The translations under genes were made by a program, and so were the position numbers. From Bacteroides sedimenti (GTDB lineage Bacteria; Bacteroidota; Bacteroidia; Bacteroidales; Bacteroidaceae): DNA of 64,000 nt. The notes beneath the pieces were generated by a model. The model was not told the origin of the DNA. It made no database searches and saw only the letters and a list, made by a program, of their open reading frames with translations. The stretch spans positions 3,658,001 to 3,722,000 of the forward strand of contig NZ_AP028055.1 of assembly GCF_040365225.1 (NCBI RefSeq). Direction: 5' to 3'. Positions 8,890 to 18,060 of this stretch are shown here, one piece after another (position 1 is the first letter of the stretch; every line of letters starts with the position of its first letter).

Positions 8890-11277
8890 TTAGTGATGTT
8901 TCACCCTGTCTCTTTCCTCAGCTCGTTTGGATGAATTCCATGTGCTCAGGTCACCAGTCAGGTATCCGGTGATTCTGCGCATTCTGAATACATTCTCGCT
9001 TTGGCATACTGGGCATTTTTCGTATATCACACCTTTATAACCACAAGCGTTGCAGGTGTCTACCGGGTGGTTTATTGAACCGTAACCAATACCTTCGTCG
9101 TGCATTACCTTCACTATCTTGGCAATTGCTTTCACGTTTTTCTGAGCCTCTCCATCCAGCTCCACATAAGTGATGTGCCCGCCACGAGTAATTGCGTGGA
9201 ATGGAGCCTCTTTTTTAATCTTTTCCAGAATACTGATTGGCTCTTTTACATCTACATGGAAGGAGTTGATGTAATACTCCCTGTCAGTCACACCTGGAAT
9301 CAGGCCGTATTTTCTCCGGTCCATTCGGGTGAATCGTCCTGATAAACCTTCAGCCGGAGTAGCCAGCACCGAGTAGTTCAAACTGTATTTTGCTTTGTAT
9401 GCATCGGCAACCTTGTTTATCTGCATGATCGCCTCATAAAGCGTATCCCATGCTTTTTGGCTGTGGCTGTGACTCTCTCCGTAGAGTGCCATCATTGCGT
9501 TATGTCCTCCTATAAAACCGATTCCCAGTGTTCCGCTGTTTAGCACATCGCCTACTTCGCCGTTTGGTTCCAGTTCTCCTCCACCTTTCCACACATCATT
9601 TCCCATCATGAAGGGGAACTGGCGGGCAAGTGCAGTGCGTTGGTACTGGTAACGGGCATACAGCTGATCGGCCACTAGCTTTGCCATGTCTTGTACCGAC
9701 TTGAGAAACGCCTCTTTACTCTCTTTTTCCAAAGCATCCTTATTGGATGTCTCCAGCAGATTCTCTGCTTTTATTTTGGCTTCTATGGCCAAACGCGGCA
9801 GGTTGATTGTTGTAAATGAAAGATTTCCTCTTCCTAGTGAGCTTTTTTTTCCATTCACATTTTCGAATACACGTGTACGACAGCCCATTGTTGCCAGCTC
9901 ATAGCGGTAACGTTTCGGGTCTTCTGCTCTCCATAGGTCGTTCACATTATAGGGCGCATCCAGGAACATGAAGTTCGGGAAGAGCGCCTTTGCTGTAGTT
10001 TGACATGCTTTCAGGAAAAGGTCGAAGTTAGGAGCACTGAATCTGATTTTTCCACTCATAGCTCCTTCAAAATCGGACATCGCTTTCAGATAGTCCTCTT
10101 CAGAGTAGGAAACTCCATCCTTTATCTTAAAGATTTGGATAGGGAATACCGGCACTTCTCCTCGAGTACCCAGTCCCTCCATGGTGGTGCTTAGCAGTTC
10201 TTCCATTACCAATCGTCCTTCGGCTGAAGTATCTGTTCCATAGTTGATGGAGCTGAATACCACCTGATTGCCACCTCGTGAGTGCATGGTATTCAGGTTA
10301 TGGATAAATCCTTCCATCGCCTGATGGGTATCTTTGCGAGTAGAAGAGTAAGCCTTCTCGATGATTCGGTTAAGTACCTCTTTCTTTAGATTAACCCGTA
10401 GACTGGTCATTGCCATGCATAACATCTCCCGGTGGTAATCATCCGGTTTGATAGAAGTAATGTGTTCTCTTACTAGTGTTTTTATTGATTTCTCCTCCGG
10501 TGCTTCTCCGTCCATTGATAGGTGAAATCCCAGAAAAGAGGTAAGGTGCTTCTGAAAAGACTTCAACACACCTTTTGCCATAAAAAAGTCGAATGCCGGA
10601 ATCGACTGTCCGCCATGTTGTTCGTTCTGATTGGTCTGGAAGATAATCGTTGCCAGTGTGGCATAGCTCTGAATGGATTGAGGAGTACGGATGCTGCCAT
10701 TCTTAGTACGGAACCCCCGTTCAAAGAGATCGTCCATGTCATACTGAATGCAGGTTGTTGTCTTTGTTGGATAATAATCCAAATCGTGTATGTGGATGTC
10801 TCCCATCTGGTGAGCAGTAGCAAACTTTTTCGAGAGAAGATATTTATAAGTATAATCTTTAGTCACCTCGGAAGCAAATGTCATCATCTGTCCTGCCGGA
10901 GTGTGGCTCGACATGTTAGCATTACTGAGGTTTACATCATTCTTATCGATGGCCACAATGCCATCCATGATATGTTTAATCTGAGTCTTTTTATCTCGCT
11001 CGGTATTTCTCCATTCACGGTATATAATGTATTTCTTTGCAACCTCGGGGCGTATTTTCATCAGTTCTTTTTCAACCAGGTCCTGAATCTCCTCCACCGT
11101 AATTGTCGAGGTGGCAAAGTTTCCGATTACCCGCATGGTTACATCAGCTATCAACTTATCTTCGTCGACAATACCTGTCGCATTGAATGCTTTCGTAATT
11201 GCATTCTTGATTTTACTGATCGAGAAATCTTCCTTCTTCCCGTCTCTTTTGATAATACAGATCTCAGCGTAGTTCAT
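8890..11277 (-). CDS. nrdD: Class III (anaerobic) ribonucleoside-triphosphate reductase
   Basis: 795 residues. It reduces NTPs to dNTPs in the absence of oxygen through a glycyl radical. The N-terminal ATP-cone occupies about residues 1-95 (KRDGKKEDFSISKIKNAI). The zinc ribbon near the C-terminus has Cys742, Cys745, Cys755 and Cys758 (CNAC...CPVC). The glycyl radical site is RITGYL with Gly771, followed by the usual STWN tail. The frame starts at the ATG at 11277, about 170 nt after a cobalamin riboswitch, with a short ORF in between. Riboswitch control of a B12-independent reductase normally means a B12-dependent class II enzyme exists elsewhere in the genome; that is inference. Confidence 0.96.
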   Translation of the reverse strand: MNYAEICIIKRDGKKEDFSISKIKNAITKAFNATGIVDEDKLIADVTMRVIGNFATSTITVEEIQDLVEKELMKIRPEVAKKYIIYREWRNTERDKKTQIKHIMDGIVAIDKNDVNLSNANMSSHTPAGQMMTFASEVTKDYTYKYLLSKKFATAHQMGDIHIHDLDYYPTKTTTCIQYDMDDLFERGFRTKNGSIRTPQSIQSYATLATIIFQTNQNEQHGGQSIPAFDFFMAKGVLKSFQKHLTSFLGFHLSMDGEAPEEKSIKTLVREHITSIKPDDYHREMLCMAMTSLRVNLKKEVLNRIIEKAYSSTRKDTHQAMEGFIHNLNTMHSRGGNQVVFSSINYGTDTSAEGRLVMEELLSTTMEGLGTRGEVPVFPIQIFKIKDGVSYSEEDYLKAMSDFEGAMSGKIRFSAPNFDLFLKACQTTAKALFPNFMFLDAPYNVNDLWRAEDPKRYRYELATMGCRTRVFENVNGKKSSLGRGNLSFTTINLPRLAIEAKIKAENLLETSNKDALEKESKEAFLKSVQDMAKLVADQLYARYQYQRTALARQFPFMMGNDVWKGGGELEPNGEVGDVLNSGTLGIGFIGGHNAMMALYGESHSHSQKAWDTLYEAIMQINKVADAYKAKYSLNYSVLATPAEGLSGRFTRMDRRKYGLIPGVTDREYYINSFHVDVKEPISILEKIKKEAPFHAITRGGHITYVELDGEAQKNVKAIAKIVKVMHDEGIGYGSINHPVDTCNACGYKGVIYEKCPVCQSENVFRMRRITGYLTGDLSTWNSSKRAEERDRVKHH

Positions 11278-11304
11278 AATTCTTTTTTTGTAAAATTTGT
11301 GATA

Positions 11305-11391
11305 CTAGTAAGTTATCACATAAGAAAACATTGCTGTGGAAGTGGGTGTAGAATAGGGCGGCATGAGACCTGCGCCTGAAGGATGACTCAT
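11305..11391 (-). CDS. 28-codon leader ORF between riboswitch and nrdD
   Basis: An ATG at 11391-11389 opens 28 codons ending in TAG at 11307-11305, 27 nt before the nrdD start. The peptide begins MSHPSGAGLMPPY and is rich in Ser, Thr and Pro. Its start codon sits in a GGATGAGTCATCC palindrome, and its first codons include the segment able to pair with the aptamer 3' strand. Translation is unproven. It could be a regulatory leader peptide or a chance frame over a conserved RNA structure. Confidence 0.35.
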   Translation of the reverse strand: MSHPSGAGLMPPYSTPTSTAMFSYVITY

Positions 11392-11449
11392 CCTGGCGTT
11401 TTTCCTGTTCTTTTTGCTTTAACTCCCGAAAGCATAAGATTTTCTATGT

Positions 11450-11617
11450 GTTTAGTCTTGGCAGGTCTTCTGACTTATCTCTCCCTTGAAGTGCCTTCCC
11501 ACAAAGAGTTGCAGTGGCTTATACCCAAGTTCTTCAAGAATCACAGCAGCGGGTACTGTTACCGGATTTCACGGTATTCCCTTTTTCTCCTAAAGCATTG
11601 CTTTGTTACCAAAACTG
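11450..11617 (-). ncRNA. Cobalamin riboswitch controlling nrdD-nrdG
   Basis: Read on the minus strand, the region has the conserved cobalamin aptamer segments in order: GGGAATACCGTGAAATCCGG at 11581-11562, TACCCGCTGCTGTGA at 11555-11541, the B12 box AGCCACTGCAACTC at 11519-11506, a GGGAAGGC segment, and the 3' closing strand AGACCTGCC ending near 11460. Known aptamers of this family bind adenosyl- or methylcobalamin and usually turn expression off. The 8-nt AGACCTGC at 11468-11461 is fully complementary to GCAGGTCT at 11373-11366 downstream, which would make a competing helix. The boundaries are approximate. Confidence 0.93.
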
Positions 11618-11620
11618 ATA

Positions 11621-11628
11621 CAAAGATA
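11621..11628 (-). promoter_or_regulatory. Probable -7 box for the riboswitch-nrdDG transcript
   Basis: TATCTTTG (minus strand) matches TAnnTTTG and places the start within about 10 nt of the first aptamer bases. No clear TTTG -33 box was seen at the expected spacing. Confidence 0.45.
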
Positions 11629-11760
11629 ATGTATAATCCTATATGTTGTTCTGTTCAGAGATGTTAATTATGTAAGTTTTGGAAAACTTTTTTTTGAAAT
11701 ATCTCTGAAAAGTTTACCATTTTAGATAACTATTAATTCATAATGAATGGGTTAAACGAT

Positions 11761-11800
11761 AAAAAAAAGACCATTCAGAATCTAAATTCTGAATGGTCTT
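11761..11800 (-). terminator. Terminator after the amino-acid permease
   Basis: A 14-bp perfect stem (11767-11780 with 11787-11800) and a 6-nt loop. On the minus strand it is followed by eight T residues, closing transcription from the permease before the nrdD leader. Confidence 0.92.
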
Positions 11801-11833
11801 TTGTCGAGTATATAAAAAGATTTTTTTCTCAAC

Positions 11834-13570
11834 TTATTCTCTATCCGATTTCCCGGTAACTTGTTCTCTGTTTACAACTTTCTGGTAGAATAATCTCATT
11901 TTCCCGAATGCCGGATTCAATATAAAATCTTTCTTTAATAAACGCATGCCGAATATGAACATATGCACCACCGAAAAGGAAAGAGCTGAGAATAGCAGGA
12001 ACTTGCTGGACTCCCATCCGGCTGTTACCTGATGCCAGAATCCCGCCAAAATCAGTACCACGGATAGTACGATTACAGTTATGTTCAATACATTCTGCCC
12101 TGGTCGCTCTTCCTTATAAATAGAACCAATCTTACTGTTCTTCATGCCATATGCTGTGTAGATGTCCAGTCCAATCAGCATCCATAGAATCAAACGAATC
12201 CAAGTGTCGGCCGGGAGGAAGACCATCATGAAAAGGCAGGTCAGCACTCCGCAGATAGGAACAAATGGAACCAATGGTGTTTTGAATGCTCTAGGGGCAT
12301 TCGGCATTTTCTTTCGCAAAACAATAATACCTATACAAACCAGGATAAAGGCCAGAAGAGTACCGATACTGGTCATCTCGCCGGCCACTCTCGAAGGAAT
12401 GAATGCCGCAAACAGACTGACAAGTAGCAGGAATAGCAGGTTGCTCTTTGCCGGAGTGCGAAATTTTGGATGGATATGCGAAAAGAACTTGGGCAGAAGT
12501 CCGTCTTTGCTCATGCTATAGAATACTCGGGTTTGTCCCATAAGCAGTACCATAATAACCGATGAATATCCGGCTAGGATGGCCAGGATAATGGCACGAT
12601 TCAGCCATGGATAATCGGGGTGAATCAATCCGTCGGCGCCGGCATGTCCCATATGTTCGATGGCGATGGCTACCGGGGCTATTCCGTCATGCCCTTTGAA
12701 CTCCGTGTAATTAGCTACTCCGGTCATCACGTGAGCAAAGAGAAAGTACAATACTGTGCAAATTAGAAGTGATATCAGAATACCGATGGGCATATCCCGT
12801 TTTGGATTTTTTGCCTCCTGGGCAGCGGTGCTCACAGCATCGAATCCAATGAAAGCAAAGAATACAACAGCTGCTGCCCGAATAATCCCTGTCCATCCGT
12901 AAGCACCAAATGTTCCTGTATTTTCGGGTATATAAGGAGTGTAGTTTTCCAGATTGATGTATTTCCATCCCAGAAAGATAAAGATAAGAACCACCCCAAT
13001 CTTTAGCGATACAATAATGTTGTTGAACCGGGTACTTCCTTCGGTTCCTTTGATTAGAAGCAGACTCATCAGAACGACAATAAACACTGCCGGCAAATTG
13101 ACAATTCCCCCTTCCCACGGACAGGCAACCAAGCTCTGAGGGAGGTGGATACCGAAGCCATCAAAGAACTTTATCACATAACGACTCCAGCTGATGCTGA
13201 CGGTTGCAGCTGCTACAGCGTATTCCAGCACCAGGTCCCAGCCTATAATCCAAGCAATGAATTCTCCCATCGTGGCGTATGAATAGGTATAGGCACTTCC
13301 GGCTACCGGAATCATCGAGGCGAATTCTGCATAGCATAATCCTGCAAAACAACAGCCAATGGCTGCAATTAAGAAAGAGATTGTGATAGCGGGTCCAGCC
13401 ATTTCGGCTGCTACTCCACCGGTTATCGAAAAGAGGCCGGCTCCAATGATGGCACCCACTCCTAACGCAACAAGCTTGCCTGGGCCTAAGGTTTTCTTTA
13501 GTGAATTACTGTCAGTCTCGTTTGCCTCTTTCAGCAAACCATCGATTGATTTTTTAACGAATAAATTCAT
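11834..13570 (-). CDS. Amino acid permease (APC family, cationic amino acid transporter type)
   Basis: 578 residues with at least twelve hydrophobic segments. APC permeases exchange or symport amino acids across the inner membrane. The N-terminal consensus LGVGAIIGAGLFSITG at about residues 34-49 is the unwound TM1 substrate site. The IGFDAVSTAAQEAKNP segment is the typical TM6-loop region of the cationic/branched amino-acid branch. There are extra C-terminal membrane segments as in YfnA/CAT-type members. It is monocistronic, with a strong terminator downstream. The substrate is not determinable from sequence alone. Confidence 0.9.
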   Translation of the reverse strand: MNLFVKKSIDGLLKEANETDSNSLKKTLGPGKLVALGVGAIIGAGLFSITGGVAAEMAGPAITISFLIAAIGCCFAGLCYAEFASMIPVAGSAYTYSYATMGEFIAWIIGWDLVLEYAVAAATVSISWSRYVIKFFDGFGIHLPQSLVACPWEGGIVNLPAVFIVVLMSLLLIKGTEGSTRFNNIIVSLKIGVVLIFIFLGWKYINLENYTPYIPENTGTFGAYGWTGIIRAAAVVFFAFIGFDAVSTAAQEAKNPKRDMPIGILISLLICTVLYFLFAHVMTGVANYTEFKGHDGIAPVAIAIEHMGHAGADGLIHPDYPWLNRAIILAILAGYSSVIMVLLMGQTRVFYSMSKDGLLPKFFSHIHPKFRTPAKSNLLFLLLVSLFAAFIPSRVAGEMTSIGTLLAFILVCIGIIVLRKKMPNAPRAFKTPLVPFVPICGVLTCLFMMVFLPADTWIRLILWMLIGLDIYTAYGMKNSKIGSIYKEERPGQNVLNITVIVLSVVLILAGFWHQVTAGWESSKFLLFSALSFSVVHMFIFGMRLLKKDFILNPAFGKMRLFYQKVVNREQVTGKSDRE

Positions 13571-13737
13571 GCTACTCTATGTTCTAGAAAATAATTTTGC
13601 AAAGATAGAATTTATTTCGTCGAATTATGAAAGTGGTATAAAAATGTGGTATTTTCTTTTAATATTTATGTTTTATTTGGTATTAAAGTTTCATATTGAT
13701 ACGATTTAAACGTATTTTTATTAATGAGATTTACTGG

Positions 13738-13793
13738 AAAAAGCATGGCTCTGTCAGAGAAAAGAGTGATTTCCCTTGCAGAGCCATGCTTTT
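13738..13793 (-). terminator. Terminator after the hemolysin III family gene
   Basis: AAAAGCATGGCTCTG at 13739-13753 pairs with CAGAGCCATGCTTTT at 13779-13793 around a 25-nt loop. The minus-strand continuation is T-rich. It closes the cca-hlyIII transcript. Confidence 0.8.
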
Positions 13794-13818
13794 GAATATT
13801 GAATAAGGGCAGAAGTAA

Positions 13819-14469
13819 TTACAGAATGTTGTAAATTGCCATGATGTGGCACACGCTTCCTCCTAAAACAAACAGGTGGAATACCGAGTGCATGTAGCGA
13901 ACTTTTCTCCAGGAATAAAACAGTGCACCGATAATATAGGAAGCTCCTCCGGCTATTATCCAGTAAACTACATTCATGGAGCCCGTCAGTGATAGCGAAT
14001 CTATCAGGGGCTTAAAGGCCACAATGATTGTTCCACCCATAATAACATAGCAAATAGTTTCCAGATTGCTGTGATCCTTAAGCCGGACAAAGCTCAGAAT
14101 GAATCCCACGATGGCTGCCAGCCACACGAAAGTGAAGAGAGACCATCCCCAAGCTCCCGATTCCCGGAGCACCACCAGAGTGATAGGTGTATATGTTCCG
14201 GCAATATGTAGATAGATAGCTCCGTGATCAAACTTTCGAAGCAACTTTTTCCTGCGTTCATTAGTACAGGCGTGATACCAAGTGGAGGTAATGTATGAAG
14301 ATAGCATCCCCAACAGGTAGATGGCGAAGCTCACCATAATCCACGGGTTATTTGTTCGATAAGCGCTATTCATCAGGAAAACGCCAACCGTTATCCCCAG
14401 AATGATGCCGAGTCCATGCGAAGTGGCATTGGCTATCTCTTCTCCTCTTGTGTATCTTTTATTACTCAT
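13819..14469 (-). CDS. Hemolysin III / PAQR family membrane protein
   Basis: 216 residues with seven predicted membrane segments. Conserved PAQR-type features are present: EEIANATSHGLG near the N-terminus, a SSYITSTWYHA stretch, FDHGAIYLHIAGTYTP, and a C-terminal HSVFHLFVLGGSVCH. The conserved His and Asp residues form a putative metal site. Family members are integral membrane proteins with a suspected hydrolase role; haemolytic activity is shown for few. It follows cca by 8 nt and ends before a terminator, so it is the second gene of a two-gene unit. The physiological function is unknown. Confidence 0.88.
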   Translation of the reverse strand: MSNKRYTRGEEIANATSHGLGIILGITVGVFLMNSAYRTNNPWIMVSFAIYLLGMLSSYITSTWYHACTNERRKKLLRKFDHGAIYLHIAGTYTPITLVVLRESGAWGWSLFTFVWLAAIVGFILSFVRLKDHSNLETICYVIMGGTIIVAFKPLIDSLSLTGSMNVVYWIIAGGASYIIGALFYSWRKVRYMHSVFHLFVLGGSVCHIMAIYNIL

Positions 14470-14477
14470 CTGATTGT

Positions 14478-15908
14478 TTATTCAATAGGTTTCAGCTTCA
14501 TTTTTCGAGCTTTTTCAAGCATATAGTTGTAGGCTGCTTCATATTCGTTAGGGATTACTCCGTCCAGAATGGCATCCTTTATTGAACTTTTAAGTGCACC
14601 TATCTCTCTACATGGACGCAGACCAAATGTTTCCATAATCTCTTCGCCCGAAATAGGGGGTTGAAAATTACGGATTCTGTCTTTCTCCTCAAGGGTTTTC
14701 AGCTTGTGGCGCACCAGTTGGAAGTTATCCAAGAACTTTTGTTTTCGTTCTTCGTTCTTGGAGGTAATATCGGCTTCACAAAGAGCCATAAGGTCGTCAA
14801 TATCGTCACCGGCATCGAATAACAACCTACGTACGGCCGAGTCGGTTACAATATCTTCGGCAAGAACAATGGGGCGCATGTGCAGTCCCACCATCTTTTG
14901 CACATACTTCATCTTCTCGTTCATCGGCAGCTTCATCTTGCGGAAGATGTTGGGTATCATCTTTTCGCCCACAAAATTGTGGTTATGGAAAGTCCATCCG
15001 GCTTTGGGTTCATATCGTTTGCAGGTGGGTTTGCCTATGTCGTGCAACAGGGCCGACCAACGGAACCAAAGATCGTTGGTGCGTTTTGCTACATTGTCAA
15101 CTACCTCGAGTGTGTGATAGAAATTATCCTTGTGTGCCCGTCCGTGCTTGTTTTCCACTCCCCGCAATGCCGCCAATTCGGGGAAGATGAGTTCCAGTAG
15201 TCCGCTTTCGTCCAACAGTACAAAACCGATGGATGGAACCGGAGAACCAAGTATCTTGTTCAGCTCATCGGCAATACGTTCTTTGGAGATAATCTCAATA
15301 CGTTCTTTGTTTCGGGTAATTGAATCGAATGTTTTATCTTCAATCTGGAAGTTGAGCTGGGTGGCAAATCGAATTCCCCGCATCATTCGGAGCGGGTCGT
15401 CGCTGAAGGTGATGTCCGGGTCCAAAGGAGTACGGATGATTCTGTTTTTCAAATCCTCCATTCCGCCAAATGGGTCAACCAGTTCTCCGAAGCGTTCCTT
15501 GTTCAGGCATACAGCCAGCGCATTGATGGTAAAGTCTCTGCGGTTCTGGTCATCTTCCAGTGTGCCGTTTTCCACAATCGGTTTGCGTGAATCTCTTTGA
15601 TATGACTCTCTTCGTGCTCCTACAAATTCAACTTCTATATGATGGTACTTGACCTGTGCTGTTCCAAAATTCTTAAAAACGGAGACATGTGCATGTCTGC
15701 CTAACTTCTTTCCCAATGCCTGTGCCATTGTGATTCCACTTCCAACCACAACCACATCTATATCTTTCGACGGGCGTTTCAGGAAAATGTCACGCACATA
15801 TCCGCCTACCGCATAACATTCCAGGCCGAGGTGCTCGGCAGTTTCGGAAATGGCGGTAAATATATCGTCGCTAAAGTATCCTTGTAATTCTTCTGTTGTT
15901 AATTGCAT
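14478..15908 (-). CDS. cca: CCA tRNA nucleotidyltransferase / poly(A) polymerase family with HD domain
   Basis: 476 residues. The N-terminal class II nucleotidyltransferase fold has GGYVRD (residues 35-40) and the two metal-binding aspartates of DID at 49-51. The RRDFTINALA motif and the LRMMRGIRFA template region follow. A C-terminal HD phosphohydrolase domain contains SALLHDIGKP. The enzyme adds or repairs the CCA end of tRNAs. The tRNA-Phe in this window does not encode CCA (ACCT follows the acceptor stem), so such an enzyme is needed. A -7 box lies 26 nt upstream. It is the first gene of a unit with the hemolysin III family gene. Confidence 0.93.
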   Translation of the reverse strand: MQLTTEELQGYFSDDIFTAISETAEHLGLECYAVGGYVRDIFLKRPSKDIDVVVVGSGITMAQALGKKLGRHAHVSVFKNFGTAQVKYHHIEVEFVGARRESYQRDSRKPIVENGTLEDDQNRRDFTINALAVCLNKERFGELVDPFGGMEDLKNRIIRTPLDPDITFSDDPLRMMRGIRFATQLNFQIEDKTFDSITRNKERIEIISKERIADELNKILGSPVPSIGFVLLDESGLLELIFPELAALRGVENKHGRAHKDNFYHTLEVVDNVAKRTNDLWFRWSALLHDIGKPTCKRYEPKAGWTFHNHNFVGEKMIPNIFRKMKLPMNEKMKYVQKMVGLHMRPIVLAEDIVTDSAVRRLLFDAGDDIDDLMALCEADITSKNEERKQKFLDNFQLVRHKLKTLEEKDRIRNFQPPISGEEIMETFGLRPCREIGALKSSIKDAILDGVIPNEYEAAYNYMLEKARKMKLKPIE

Positions 15909-15933
15909 GTTATCCTACGTTCATAAAAGAACA

Positions 15934-15992
15934 CAAAAATACAATAAATTAAGTAGCTAAAATGCAGGTTTGCTATTTTAATTGTATTTTTG
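15934..15992. promoter_or_regulatory. Divergent -7 boxes for cca (-) and the lipoprotein gene (+)
   Basis: TATTTTTG occurs on the minus strand at 15941-15934, reading towards cca, and on the plus strand at 15985-15992, reading towards the gene at 16015. Both match TAnnTTTG exactly. For neither was a -33 TTTG found at 18-21 nt. Confidence 0.5.
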
Positions 15993-16014
15993 CTCTCTAT
16001 AACAATTGGTTTAT

Positions 16015-16842
16015 ATGAAAAAATTAGGAATAGCAGCATTGGTTGCGCTTGCACTGACAGCATGCGGCGACGGTGGAGAGAAGAAAGCGGCCCTGAGACT
16101 GGACGCAGCAGAGAAAGCATTGGCACAAGGTGATTACAGTGAAGCCAAATTGCAGTTGGATAGTATTAAGATTCTTTATCCAAAAGCATTTGATGCCCGC
16201 CGTAAAGGCATTACCCTGATGCAAAGGGTGGAGCTGATGGAGCAGGAAAAAAGTGTGGTTTATCTCGATAGCGTGTTAAAGATAAAGCAAAACGAAGCAG
16301 ACTTGAAGAAGAAGGGACTGATTCTGGAAAAGAATGCCGAATACCAGAAGGTGGGCAACTACATGCATCCGTCACAGGTTGTAGAAAAGAATCTTCATCG
16401 AAACTATCTTCGTGCACAAGTAAGCGAAACAGGTATATTTGCACTGACTTCCATCTATTGCGGTGGCTCGAATATACACCACCGTTCTATCCGGATATCT
16501 GCACCCGATGGAAGTTTTGCCGAGACTCCTGCCAGTCGTGACTTCTATGAATCAACCGACATGGGCGTAAAATCAGAGAAAGTTGATTACCGTATGGGTG
16601 CCGATGGGGGAGTGGCTAACTTTATTTACTTAAACAAGGAACAGAACCTGAAGCTGGAGTTTATTGGCAGCCGCCGTCAGGTAGTCAGCTTTGCACCGGC
16701 CGACCGCAAGGCATTTGTCCAGGTTTACGAACTGGCCCAGACACTATCCTCAATTAACCAGATTAAAAAGGAGCTGACAGAGGCTAATCTCAAGATTCGC
16801 TTTGTGAAAAAGAAGATGGAGCAGGAGGCTCAGGGGAAATAA
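16015..16842 (+). CDS. Hypothetical lipoprotein with a coiled-coil region
   Basis: 275 residues from the ATG at 16015. A TTG at 16006 opens the frame earlier but lies too near the -7 box. The N-terminus is a lipoprotein signal with lipobox LTAC (Cys20). Residues about 28-55 look like a helical-repeat segment (AEKALAQGDYSEAKLQLDSI). Residues 70-110 and the C-terminal 30 residues are charged and likely coiled-coil. A central part (ALTSIYCGGSNIHHRSIRIS) is globular. I do not recognise a function. It is divergent from cca and followed by a strong terminator, so it is monocistronic. It marks the last conserved-looking gene before the accessory patch. Confidence 0.85.
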   Translation: MKKLGIAALVALALTACGDGGEKKAALRLDAAEKALAQGDYSEAKLQLDSIKILYPKAFDARRKGITLMQRVELMEQEKSVVYLDSVLKIKQNEADLKKKGLILEKNAEYQKVGNYMHPSQVVEKNLHRNYLRAQVSETGIFALTSIYCGGSNIHHRSIRISAPDGSFAETPASRDFYESTDMGVKSEKVDYRMGADGGVANFIYLNKEQNLKLEFIGSRRQVVSFAPADRKAFVQVYELAQTLSSINQIKKELTEANLKIRFVKKKMEQEAQGK

Positions 16843-16874
16843 ATCAAGTACGAATATTCTTCGAAATATAAAAC

Positions 16875-16916
16875 AACAAAGAGGCTACCCTAAAAATGAA
16901 GGGTAGCCTCTTTGTT
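16875..16916 (+). terminator. Terminator after the lipoprotein gene
   Basis: A 17-bp stem (AACAAAGAGGCTACCCT at 16875-16891 with its complement at 16900-16916) and an 8-nt loop. The 3' T-run is short on the plus strand. A-runs on the other side could also make it act on the minus strand. Confidence 0.8.
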
Positions 16917-17132
16917 AAAGCATTAGCTATTTATCTAAATCTATTCAATATCAGTAGCTCTATCTTGCAAAGTTTATCCTATTTATGTAATATCATTATT
17001 TAGTGTTCAATTTATACCGTGGATGTATTGTATGTTTTTAATTATATAGCTCAATAAATAATAGTGTTATTAATCCATCCAAAAGAGTGAAACCGGCAAT
17101 TTACCTGTCATAGCCGTTTTATTCATTCTCAT

Positions 17133-17762
17133 TTACCATATTACAATCCAATATATTATAACACTTTTATTTTTGTTAATACTAATGCCTTTACTATAAC
17201 CATTCTTCCATTCATTCGGTAAATAATTAACTCCTGCTAATCCATCCCAGAACTTACCAGGTTTACTATCTATTATATATATATCAAAATCATTTGTTAA
17301 TCCTGAAGGTGTTGAGTTAGAATATATATTATAACCAATTACTTTTTGCGTTGCTGCATTAAATGGCTCTAAATAAAGTATTGGATAATATATTTGATCC
17401 TGCTTTTTTAATATTGGATGTATAACTCGTTTTGTTTTATCATTATCAGTATAGTTTATATTTTTTATTGTGACTAATGATGTATCGGCTGCATTGTATT
17501 TTACTAAATATTGAATTTTATTAATTAATAAAGAGTCTTTGTTGTCAAATACATAATTTGCAAAATAAATACATTGGTTTGCTGTTTCGAAATTTTCTCT
17601 ATAATAATATATTTCTGATAAATGTTTTGGGAAATAACTTACCATGCTACCAGGAAATTTTTTTAATGAACTTTCATAGCTATCGATAGTTTTTGTTTGT
17701 TGACTACTACAATTTATAAAAAGGATATTGCAAAAAATGAGAATAAGTAATCTTAAGTTCAT
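17133..17762 (-). CDS. Orphan exported lipoprotein, AT-rich
   Basis: 209 residues with an N-terminal hydrophobic signal and a lipobox ending in Cys18 (LFINC followed by SSQQ), so probably an envelope lipoprotein. Nothing else is recognisable. The body is rich in Tyr, Asn, Ile and Lys and has no cysteines after the lipobox. Codons are strongly A/T-ending, unlike the neighbouring housekeeping genes, which suggests recent acquisition. It lies alone, 290 nt from the previous terminator, and is separated from the next orphan by about 300 nt of AT-rich sequence containing no other gene. Confidence 0.7.
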   Translation of the reverse strand: MNLRLLILIFCNILFINCSSQQTKTIDSYESSLKKFPGSMVSYFPKHLSEIYYYRENFETANQCIYFANYVFDNKDSLLINKIQYLVKYNAADTSLVTIKNINYTDNDKTKRVIHPILKKQDQIYYPILYLEPFNAATQKVIGYNIYSNSTPSGLTNDFDIYIIDSKPGKFWDGLAGVNYLPNEWKNGYSKGISINKNKSVIIYWIVIW

Positions 17763-18060
17763 TGTATTTAAAGTTTTATGTTTTTTATAAGAAGGTCTAT
17801 CAGATTTATTCCAGCATTGATATTATTTGCAGTTCGTTGCTCTTCAAAATAGGAATATTTATATGGTGATTATTCACATGGTCTATAATACTTCTCCCCT
17901 CATTTAGTGATCACAAATATATGAACATAATTTAGTTATTTAATATTTTATTTTCAACATATCAGATAACAGTGAATTTTATGACTTGTTGTTAAATGTC
18001 ACATAGACGTGTGTTGACCATTTGTGATTTTCTTTATTTGAATTCACATTTTCTGCCAAA

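Noticed and set aside
8719..8934. 71-codon plus-strand frame between nrdD and nrdG
   Set aside because: It runs into the end of nrdD antisense and has no promoter or homology signal. The 203-nt gap is more likely an untranslated link between nrdD and nrdG.
10522..11379. 285-codon open frame on the plus strand opposite nrdD
   Set aside because: It is antisense to a clearly functional nrdD with all motifs, has no recognisable domain, and crosses the riboswitch leader. It is a shadow frame.
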